Source of the DNA: Bifidobacterium amazonense
GTDB lineage: Bacteria; Actinomycetota; Actinomycetes; Actinomycetales; Bifidobacteriaceae
Direction: 5' to 3'
Length of the DNA: 64,000 bases
NCBI RefSeq assembly: GCF_018555435.2
Contig: NZ_JAFEJT020000006.1
Coordinates: 26,084 to 90,083 of the forward strand
The notes under the pieces are model-generated. The model was not told the origin of the DNA, did no database searches, and saw only the letters and a program-made list of their open reading frames with translations. This document shows positions 37,073-44,067 of this stretch, piece after piece; positions within the stretch are counted from its first letter, which is position 1, and each line of letters starts with the position of its first letter. The position numbers were made by a program, and so were the translations under genes.

Positions 37073-38026
37073 TCACTTGCCGCCGGTCGTTGCGATGCCT
37101 TCCACCAGATACTTCTGGCCGAAGCAGAACACGATGAACAGCGGGATCATGGACAGGACGGACATGGCGAACATCGGGCCGTAGCTGGACTTGCTGGTCG
37201 CGTCGATGAACGCTCGCAGGGCGATCGGCACGGTGTACAGCTTCGGGTCGGTCAGGTAGATGAGCTGGCTGAAGAAGTCGTTCCACGTCCACATGAACGT
37301 GAACACGGCGGTGGTGCCGATGGCCGGCTTCATCAGAGGCATGAGGATCTGCCAATAGATGCGCCAGTGGCCGGCGCCGTCGATCTTGGCGGCCTCGTCG
37401 AGGTCGCGCGGAAGCCCGCGGATGAACTGGTAGAACAGGAAGGTGAAGAAGCCGTCCATGGCGAGGAACTTGGGCACGATGAGCGGGATGTACGTGTTGA
37501 TCATGCTCAGCGAGTTCCAGATGATGTACTGCGGGATGATGACCACGTGGATCGGGATCATGAGCATGAGCAGCATGAAGCCGAACATCAGCGGACGGCC
37601 GCGGAAGTTGAGCCGGGCGAACGCGTACGCGGCCATCGAGCAGGTGATCACGTTGCCGACGATCGCGCAGGCGACCAGCAGCAGCGAGTTGAGGAAGTAC
37701 CGGCCGAACGGCTGGCTCAGGCCGAACCATCCGTCGACGTAGTTCTTCCACTGCGGATGCGCGACCCACAGTCCCATATTGGTGAAGATCTCGTTCGGCT
37801 TGCGCAGCGAACTGGCGATCATCCACAGGATCGGGTACAGCATGACGAGCGCGATGGCGAGCACGACGAGCTGCTTGATGATCTGGATGACGATGCGGCG
37901 GGCCTTGTGCTGGTCCTTGTATTCGGGGATGTCCGCAGCGGACGAGCGGTTCGCGAGCGTGCCGGCGGGGGCGGGAGCGGCCTTGCGTGCGGCCGCGGCT
38001 TTGATGTTCAGTGTTGCGTCAGTCAT
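37073..38026 (-). CDS. ABC transporter permease (MalG type), locus 1
   Basis: 317 residues with six membrane segments and the EAA loop LDEAAKIDGAGHWRIYWQIL that contacts the ATPase. It belongs to the carbohydrate uptake type 1 permeases. Its start overlaps the first permease gene's end by 8 bp, so translation is coupled. No ATPase gene is in the window; such systems in bifidobacteria often use a shared MsiK-like ATPase. Confidence 0.93.
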   Translation of the reverse strand: MTDATLNIKAAAARKAAPAPAGTLANRSSAADIPEYKDQHKARRIVIQIIKQLVVLAIALVMLYPILWMIASSLRKPNEIFTNMGLWVAHPQWKNYVDGWFGLSQPFGRYFLNSLLLVACAIVGNVITCSMAAYAFARLNFRGRPLMFGFMLLMLMIPIHVVIIPQYIIWNSLSMINTYIPLIVPKFLAMDGFFTFLFYQFIRGLPRDLDEAAKIDGAGHWRIYWQILMPLMKPAIGTTAVFTFMWTWNDFFSQLIYLTDPKLYTVPIALRAFIDATSKSSYGPMFAMSVLSMIPLFIVFCFGQKYLVEGIATTGGK

Positions 38027-38951
38027 CGTAATGCACCCAATACTTGGAAACGGCGAAGTTGATCACGGTCAGCACGGCGACGATCACGACGAGGATCCAC
38101 GCCATCGCGGCGGCGTAGCCCATCTTCATCGAGCCGAAGCCCTGCATGTACAGGTAGAGCGTGTAGAAGAGCGTCGAGTCGTTCGGGCCGCCGGTGCCGC
38201 CGGAGACGACGAACGCCTGCGTGAACGTCTGGAAGCTGTTGATGATCGACATCACCAGGTTGAAGAAGATGATCGGCGAAAGCATCGGCAGCGTGATCGA
38301 CAGGAACTGCCGCCACTTGCCGGCGCCGTCGACGCTGGCCGCCTCGTACAGCTCCTTGGGGATCTGGCGCAGGCCGGCGAGGAAGATCACCATCGGCGAG
38401 CCGAACTGCCAGACGTGCAGGGCCATCAGCGTGTAGTTCGCGGTGTCCGGATTGGCGATCCACGACTGGGTGACGTCCATGCCGAGCAGGCCGAGCGCCT
38501 GGTTGAACAGGCCGTCGGAGCCGAAGACCATCTTCCACAGCACCGCGATGGCGACCGAGCTGCCGAGCATCGAGGGCAGGTAGAACGCGGAACGGTAGAA
38601 CGTGAGTCCGCGCATGCCGTGGTCGAGCACGACGGCGAGGGCGAGCGCGGCGATCAGCTGCAGCGGCACGGAGATGATCACGTAGCTGAACGTGACCACC
38701 AGCGAGTGCAGGTAACGCTGGTCCTGCGCGAGCGTCGCGTAGTTCTGCAGGCCGACGAACTTCGGCGAGGTGAGCATGTTGTACTTGGTCAGGGACAGGT
38801 ACAGGGAGACGATCATCGGGATGAACGTGAGGAAGAACGCGCCGACGATCCACGGGGCGAGGAAGCCCAGCGCCGGCTTGGTGTCCTTCGGCCTGTCCTT
38901 GGTCTTACCGCTGGTTTTGACCAGCGTGGCGAATTCGGCCGCGTAGCTCAT
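38019..38951 (-). CDS. ABC transporter permease (MalF type), locus 1
   Basis: 310 residues from MSYAAEFATLVKTSGKTKDR; a longer frame upstream has no homology and AGGAG precedes this ATG. Six membrane segments and the EAA loop YEAASVDGAGKWRQFLSITL are seen. First gene of the locus 1 transport operon; its leader is about 280 bp and holds a large palindromic operator. Confidence 0.93.
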   Translation of the reverse strand: MSYAAEFATLVKTSGKTKDRPKDTKPALGFLAPWIVGAFFLTFIPMIVSLYLSLTKYNMLTSPKFVGLQNYATLAQDQRYLHSLVVTFSYVIISVPLQLIAALALAVVLDHGMRGLTFYRSAFYLPSMLGSSVAIAVLWKMVFGSDGLFNQALGLLGMDVTQSWIANPDTANYTLMALHVWQFGSPMVIFLAGLRQIPKELYEAASVDGAGKWRQFLSITLPMLSPIIFFNLVMSIINSFQTFTQAFVVSGGTGGPNDSTLFYTLYLYMQGFGSMKMGYAAAMAWILVVIVAVLTVINFAVSKYWVHYDD

Positions 38952-39228
38952 GACACGCTCCTTTCGCTTGTTGCGGCCGACCGGGGTTCGGATCCGGGTC
39001 CGCCTGTGATTCGCGCGGGACCGGCCCCGCACATGATGGTTGACAACACCGTCGTTCCTTTCCCGCGGCAGCCTTTGCCGTGTTCTTCTCTGCCGCGGAC
39101 CGCCGTGCCGTCCGTCTTCGGATGGCCCGCGGCCGCGTCTCCGCCGTGCGTTTCGTTACGCGCCGCGTGATGTACCGCCGATCGATGGCCGTATCTTCCG
39201 GTTGGGCGTTTCCGTTCACCCACCTAGT

Positions 39229-39254
39229 AAATACGTATCGATCGATACGTATTT
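39229..39254 (-). promoter_or_regulatory. 26-bp perfect palindromic operator of the locus 1 transport operon
   Basis: Arm AAATACGTATCGA repeated in inverse orientation without a gap gives two overlapping locus 1 operator cores. TATAAA lies right beside it on the minus strand as a possible -10. It is 278 bp upstream of the first permease gene. Two further CGTATCGA copies follow at 39321-39338. Confidence 0.7.
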
Positions 39255-39387
39255 ATAGTACCGCACGTTCGAGCCGCCGCCGAACGCGACTGCTTCGGGT
39301 TATCGATAACTACGTTCTCCCGTATCGATTCGTATCGACATCCTTCGGCGTGTTGCCACTTGTTCCAGCGATCATCCCCTACCGTTC

Positions 39388-39667
39388 CCGATGCAACAGA
39401 TCCGATGCAGATCCGATGCAACATCTGATGCGGATCCGATGCAACAGATCGAGGTCCATCCTCCATCACCACACCTCCATCACCACACCCCCCCCATCAC
39501 CACCTCCATCACCACACCGAGCAAGCACGCCAAGCGAGCAAACCAAGCGAGCAAACCAAGCTGGCACAACACCGAGCGAGCACGCCAAACGGGTGCACCA
39601 AACGGGATGCACACCGAACGGGCCGGAAGCCGGTCGGAAGCCGGTCGGAAGCCGGTCGGAAGCCGGC
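39388..39667. repeat. series of short tandem repeats
   Basis: Four different families stand in a row: GATCCGATGCA-type units at 39388-39456, CCATCACCACA-type units at about 39460-39520, AGCGAGCAAACCA-type units at about 39525-39560, and four copies of GGAAGCCGGTC at 39625-39667. None is in a credible coding frame. Confidence 0.7.
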
Positions 39668-39676
39668 GGAATCGTC

Positions 39677-39992
39677 CGAATGTGGGGAAATCGGAACGTT
39701 TGCATGCGCCCGTATCCGAAAGTGGGGAAACTGCGACGCGACTCGCCGGTTGTTGAACCCGTTCATACTGTCGATTTCCCCACATTCGGAACGTCACGCC
39801 GAATGTGGGGAAACCGACATCACGAACACCCGTCGTGAGCGGGGTTGGTACTGCTTGCTTCCCCACTTTCGAAAACGGTCGACGCCGACCGCCCCATCGG
39901 AGTCCGCTCATGCTGTCGATTTCCCCACATTCACCACCGCCAGACACCTCGCCGACGTTCCTGCGGGCCGGCCGAAGGGGAAAGTGGGGAAA
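39677..39992. repeat. cluster B of the GTGGGGAAA interspersed repeat (7 copies)
   Basis: Copies at 39677 (+), 39717 (+), 39775 (-), 39800 (+), 39858 (-), 39920 (-) and 39980 (+). Head-on pairs 39717/39775 and 39800/39858 are again ~70 bp units, and the spacer between units is palindromic (CATTCGG...CCGAATG). Inner block CAGTATGAACG/CAGCATGAGC is conserved next to several copies. Same family and copy number as cluster A. Confidence 0.85.
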
Positions 39993-40010
39993 TGGAGACA
40001 ATAACGCCGA

Positions 40011-40043
40011 GTATCAACCGATATCAACCGATATCAACCGATA
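40011..40043. repeat. three 10-bp tandem repeats ATATCAACCG
   Basis: GTATCAACCG followed by two ATATCAACCG units, immediately after cluster B. Non-coding. Confidence 0.7.
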
Positions 40044-40165
40044 ACACCAACAACAGAGCCGATGGCAACACCGTCAACCATGCCCCGAAACAGGCCTCAA
40101 CTCTCTGCTCGGACTAAACGGTCCTACGTATGCACCCCCGACTTCATGCAATCCAATCTCGCGCA

Positions 40166-40545
40166 GGTCACGCGATGGAAAAACACCGGATTCCGCCATC
40201 CCGTGACCAGTCGATCACACACGCGACGGATTGAAACGAGTCAATGCCATCCCATGACCCCGCAAACCCCGATTCCGCGGTCACGGGATGGAAAAACGGG
40301 CGGTTTTGCCATCCTGTGACCAATGACGGAATCACGCGATGGAAAAACAGGCCGAAATGCCATCGCGCGACCGCGAAACCGCTCCCCAAGCCCGGATTCC
40401 AAGGTCACGCGATGGAATGAAACGGGTCAATGCCATCCCGTGATCACAGGCGGAGTCACGCGATGGAAAAACACCGGATTCTGCCATCCCGTGACCGGCC
40501 GATCACACGCGATGGATTGAAACGAGTCAATGCCATCCCGTGACC
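40166..40545. repeat. array of seven near-palindromic CACGCGATGG...CCATCSCGTGAC units
   Basis: Seven units of about 45-55 bp, each with a left arm close to GGTCACGCGATGG and a right arm close to CCATCCCGTGACC. The centres alternate between two versions: AAAAACACCGGATT (and variants) and ATTGAAACGRGTCAA. Each unit can form a hairpin. There are no unique spacers, so this is not a CRISPR array; it looks like a BIME/REP-type tandem. It lies 3' of lacI2; a solitary copy lies 3' of GH115-1. Confidence 0.85.
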
Positions 40546-40665
40546 TAGTACTTTGTCGGGCTTAAATTGGCGGGCCCTTTCTTTCGGCTCCCCTTTGCCG
40601 GGGAGCTGTCACGAAGCAACCGAGGGGTTGTCACACCCGTCACATTAAGCCCGACAAAGTACTAG
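40545..40665. mobile_element. 121-bp MITE-like element
   Basis: Perfect 21-bp terminal inverted repeats, CTAGTACTTTGTCGGGCTTA plus A at the left and its exact complement at the right. The interior has a GCTCCCC/GGGGAGC hairpin and the CCGAGGGGTTGTCA stretch. It encodes nothing. It abuts the last hairpin unit of the neighbouring array. Target duplication cannot be separated from the repeat ends. A related end is at 24092-24124. Confidence 0.75.
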
Positions 40666-40710
40666 CGCGGCGCATCGTCAAGACGCCGCATCCGAATCCC
40701 AGCGAGACGA

Positions 40711-41856
40711 CTAGCCCCGCTCGCCGTCCCGCCCGCATCCCCATACATCGCCCGAATCCGTCCTCATCGGCAGGGTCATCATCGGCAGGGTCGTGCCGCG
40801 GTGGACGATATGCTCGGGCAGAATCGCACGTACGACGGCCGGCGACGTGTCGCCGTCGATGCGCGCGGCCAGCAGGTCGATCGCAGCAGATACCACGGCA
40901 TCGGGCCGCGTCGGCAGATATGACAGTTCCGGATACCGGCCCTGCGCGGCGACCGGTCCGATCGCGACGATCGACACGTCAATGCCGGGCCTGATATCGC
41001 GCGCCTCGCACCATCGCCGCACCGCATCTCCCAGATTGACGCCGCGCATGGCGATCACCGCGCGTCGTCCCGCGATCGCGGCGGCCAGATCGTCGCCGAC
41101 GGCCGCGACGCCGTCCTCTTCCCCGGTCGGCGGCACGATCAGTTCGGTCCGCAAGCCCAACCGTTCGGCCTCACGCCGGCCGCTGTCGTACATCGTCCTC
41201 TCGATCGGCGGCAACGACCTGCCGTCGTCGGGCTCGTCACGCACCATGACCAACGTGTCGCAGCCGCAGTCAGCCGCCTCTCTCGCGATCTCGGCCATGG
41301 CCGCGTCGTAGTCGTAGTACACGCAGTCCGGCATCCGGCCCGCGCCCGGAACGTTCGCATCGTCGCCGAATCCGACGGCGTTGCCGACGAGCACGGCCGG
41401 CACGGCAAGCTGCGCGGCGCGTTCGACGCGCGGGTCGCCCTCGACAACGTCCATGATGACGAATCCGTCGCAGATCATGCGCTGCGAGAGTCGGTCCAGC
41501 GCGTTGTCGTCGTCGGACAGCGTGTTGACGATGACGTCGTAGTCGTGTTCGCGCGCGTGCCGGATGATGCCGGTCAGGTACGGCAGCACGTCGTAGCCGG
41601 CGGTGTGCTCGTCCAGTTTCTCGAGCAGCGCGATGGTGCGCGTGCGTGACGTGCGCAGCGTGCGCGCGCTGGCGTTGGGATGGTAGTCGAGCCGTTCCAT
41701 CGCGTCGAGCACCTGCCGCCGGACCGTTTCGGAGACCGGATAGTTGCCGTTGATGACGTGGGAGACGGTGCTTTGCGCCACTCCGGCGAGCGCCGCGACG
41801 TCCTTGCTGGTGGGACGCCTGCGGGGCGAGCCCGTACCGATCGTCACGTTCGTCAT
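40711..41856 (-). CDS. LacI-family repressor of the GH115 locus 2
   Basis: 381 residues from MTNVTIGTGSPRRR, preceded by AGGAGG eight bases upstream; the frame extends further upstream without homology. The HTH (TSKDVAALAGVAQSTVSHVI) and hinge (NASARTLRT) are close to those of the locus 1 repressor, with the same Q and S but H instead of Y at the third specificity position. The ligand domain has the shared MICDGFVIMDVVEGDPRVER block. It is divergent from the binding-protein gene at 42349 and likely controls it. Confidence 0.92.
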   Translation of the reverse strand: MTNVTIGTGSPRRRPTSKDVAALAGVAQSTVSHVINGNYPVSETVRRQVLDAMERLDYHPNASARTLRTSRTRTIALLEKLDEHTAGYDVLPYLTGIIRHAREHDYDVIVNTLSDDDNALDRLSQRMICDGFVIMDVVEGDPRVERAAQLAVPAVLVGNAVGFGDDANVPGAGRMPDCVYYDYDAAMAEIAREAADCGCDTLVMVRDEPDDGRSLPPIERTMYDSGRREAERLGLRTELIVPPTGEEDGVAAVGDDLAAAIAGRRAVIAMRGVNLGDAVRRWCEARDIRPGIDVSIVAIGPVAAQGRYPELSYLPTRPDAVVSAAIDLLAARIDGDTSPAVVRAILPEHIVHRGTTLPMMTLPMRTDSGDVWGCGRDGERG

Positions 41857-42165
41857 GGCGAAGCCTCCTTGTCTCGTCGCACGAACGATGGTCCTGCGAG
41901 CGACGATCGCGCGACCGCGCGTGTTCGCGGCCGACAGCCGCATGTTTGTCGGCCGCACGATCGACAGGCCCCCGCGGCCACAGTCGTACGACCGGCGATC
42001 GAACGACCGCATCGTCGATGACCTTGCGTCTCGGCGACCGACGATCGCGCAGTCACCGACTGCATCGCCGGGATCGTGCGGCCGATCACCGTTGCCCGAC
42101 GGCATATGAGATACGTATGTCCTTACGTACGCCAGTATACGGCCAGGATTCCGCGTGTCGGCGAC

Positions 42166-42194
42166 TTGCGTTCCCCGGATCGTCGATCTATAGT
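42166..42194 (+). promoter_or_regulatory. promoter of GH115 locus 2
   Basis: -35 TTGCGT (42166-42171), a 17-bp spacer, and -10 TATAGT (42189-42194). The predicted start (~42201) falls inside the first operator, so a bound repressor would block initiation. Confidence 0.65.
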
Positions 42195-42196
42195 AT

Positions 42197-42224
42197 GAAA
42201 TACGTATTTCGAAATACGTATTCT
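42197..42224 (+). promoter_or_regulatory. two adjacent LacI operators of locus 2
   Basis: GAAATACGTATTTC (perfect 14-bp palindrome, 42197-42210) followed directly by GAAATACGTATTCT (42211-42224). The ATACGTAT core is shared with locus 1, but the flanks are GAA/TTC instead of CG or AA. Confidence 0.7.
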
Positions 42225-42348
42225 ATTTGGAAATACAAAGAACGACCCGCAGTCAGTGCAGTCGCGGGCCGTGCGGCGGAGCGATCCGCCGCACACAGGA
42301 CAGGCGGAGCGATCCGCCATACGGACAAGGGAAACGAAGGGGTATCCG

Positions 42349-43917
42349 ATGAACAAGCGAATCCTTACGGCGAGCGCCGCCACGGTGGCCGCGCTCACGG
42401 CATTGGCCGGCTGCGGCAGCGGCGACGCCGCCGTCGACGCGAACGGCAAGCCGCTCGTCACGATCTTCAGCGTCCAGTCGGCCACCACGGCCGACATCTC
42501 CAAGCTGGGCGTCACCAAACCGCTGGAACAGGCGTGCGACTGCACGATCAAGTGGGAGGTGAGCCGCGACGCCTCGCAGAAGAAGAACGCGATGCTCGCC
42601 GCCGGCGAGATCCCGGACATCACGCTCAACCTGTTCAACACCGACGACACCACACGCAACGACGTGTTCGACGACCTCGCCCAGCACCTCGACCAGATGC
42701 CCAACCTCAAGTCGGCGCTCGACAACAAGACCATGAAGAAGCTCGCCACCGACGACCAAGGCCACATCTACGCGCTGCCGGCCGACAACGGCAAGGACTA
42801 CGCCACGTCCACCAGCCATCTGATGATCAACAAGCAGTGGCTCGACAAGCTCGGGCTCAAGGTGCCGCGCACCTGGGACGAGTTCGTCAACGTGCTCGAG
42901 GCGTTCAAGACGCAGGATCCGAACGGCAACGGCAAGGCCGACGAGATTCCGTTCACCGTGGGCAAGCTCGACACCACCGGCATCGGCTGGTACAGCCCGT
43001 TCCTGTTCCTCAACTCCACCGGACTGGTCACGCAGGTGGCCACCACGTCGGGCGCGGGCGGCTTCTATGTCAAGCAGGGCAAGGTCGGCAACATGCTGGA
43101 CACCGACAACATGAAGACCGTGGTCGGCATGCTGCACGAGCTGGTCGAGAAGGGCCTGATGCCCAAGGACGCGCTCACGCAGGATTCGTCCGCGTACAAC
43201 ACGCAGCGCGCCGGCGAGGGCGACACGGCCAAGGTGGGCGCCACGTTCGGCTGGTGGCAGTCCGACTTCGGCGACACGCTCAAGAGCCAGTACATCGGCC
43301 TCGCCGCGCCCGTCGCGCCCGGCACCAGCGCCGACGACGTGACGTGGGACGCGGGCCGCGACGCCGCGCGCTACTTCGGCGGCAAGCTGTCGGTCGCCAA
43401 GGACGCGCCGAACAAGGACGCGATCTACAAGATCATCAACGCGATGTATTCCGAGAAGATGTCGGTGATCACCAAGTACGGTTCCATCCCCGAATACGTC
43501 TCCGACGACGGCGATCACACGTACACCGTCAGCCCGAAGCGCTACGCCGACGTGTCGGTGGACCTGTCGCTCGGCTCCGGCGGCGCGTACGCGATCCGCG
43601 ACGACATGACCATCAAGGGCGACCAGAAGAGCGCCGGCCTGCTCGACGTGGACAAGGCGTACGCCGAGGACTACCGGCACATCAACTGGGACAAGGACGT
43701 GATCCCGATCTGGACGCGCCTGACCACCGACGAGGCCAACGAGGCCACCAACTACATGACCCCGATCTTCACGTACGCCGTGCCGCAGCTCGCCGACTGG
43801 ATCGTCAACGGCGGCGTCGACCAGGGTTGGGACGAGTACGTGGGCAAGCTGCACACCGCCGGTCTCGACAAGGCCGTGGCCCTGTGGCAGCAGGCGTACG
43901 ACCTCGCGGTCAAGTGA
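42349..43917 (+). CDS. LplA-type extracellular solute-binding lipoprotein, locus 2
   Basis: 522 residues. Lipobox ALAGC gives Cys22 as the lipid anchor. The long type with the Ca-binding-like loop DPNGNGKADEIPFTVG and WLDKLGLKVPRTWDEFVNVL is typical of LplA/YtcQ binding proteins that work with LplB/YtcP permeases. No permease gene is next to it in this locus, unlike locus 1. An AAGGGG site precedes the ATG. Likely captures an oligosaccharide for GH115-2 and the esterase downstream. Confidence 0.9.
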   Translation: MNKRILTASAATVAALTALAGCGSGDAAVDANGKPLVTIFSVQSATTADISKLGVTKPLEQACDCTIKWEVSRDASQKKNAMLAAGEIPDITLNLFNTDDTTRNDVFDDLAQHLDQMPNLKSALDNKTMKKLATDDQGHIYALPADNGKDYATSTSHLMINKQWLDKLGLKVPRTWDEFVNVLEAFKTQDPNGNGKADEIPFTVGKLDTTGIGWYSPFLFLNSTGLVTQVATTSGAGGFYVKQGKVGNMLDTDNMKTVVGMLHELVEKGLMPKDALTQDSSAYNTQRAGEGDTAKVGATFGWWQSDFGDTLKSQYIGLAAPVAPGTSADDVTWDAGRDAARYFGGKLSVAKDAPNKDAIYKIINAMYSEKMSVITKYGSIPEYVSDDGDHTYTVSPKRYADVSVDLSLGSGGAYAIRDDMTIKGDQKSAGLLDVDKAYAEDYRHINWDKDVIPIWTRLTTDEANEATNYMTPIFTYAVPQLADWIVNGGVDQGWDEYVGKLHTAGLDKAVALWQQAYDLAVK

Positions 43918-44067
43918 GCCAAACGATCGGGTGAGCGAACCGAACGATCACCGTGCCGCCGCCGGACCGCGCGTCAGTCGCCAGCCGGCGGCGGCATCGC
44001 ATGTCGCCACGGAAAGCCGCACGAATACAACCACACGACAAACCATACGAAAGGAACGGCTGTCATC

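Larger units (their letters stand above)
38952..40710. other. 1.76-kb gene-free region between the two GH115 loci
   Basis: No frame here looks like a gene. From left to right it holds the locus 1 promoter/operator region (to ~39340), tandem microrepeats (39388-39667), GTGGGGAAA cluster B (39677-39992), ATATCAACCG repeats (40011-40043), the CACGCGATGG hairpin array (40166-40545) and a 121-bp MITE-like element (40545-40665). It is the most repeat-dense part of the window. Confidence 0.8.
41857..42348. promoter_or_regulatory. divergent lacI2 / binding-protein control region
   Basis: 492 bp with no gene. It holds a good plus-strand promoter (42166-42194), two tandem operators over the start point, and one operator on the lacI2 side at 42108-42121 (GAGATACGTATGTC). 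The leader of the plus-strand gene (42201-42348) contains GGAGCGATCCGCC repeats at about 42276 and 42304 that can pair. Confidence 0.7.

Noticed and set aside
40166..40545. Possible CRISPR array
   Set aside because: The repeats are palindromic units whose centres alternate between two conserved sequences. There are no unique spacers and no cas genes.
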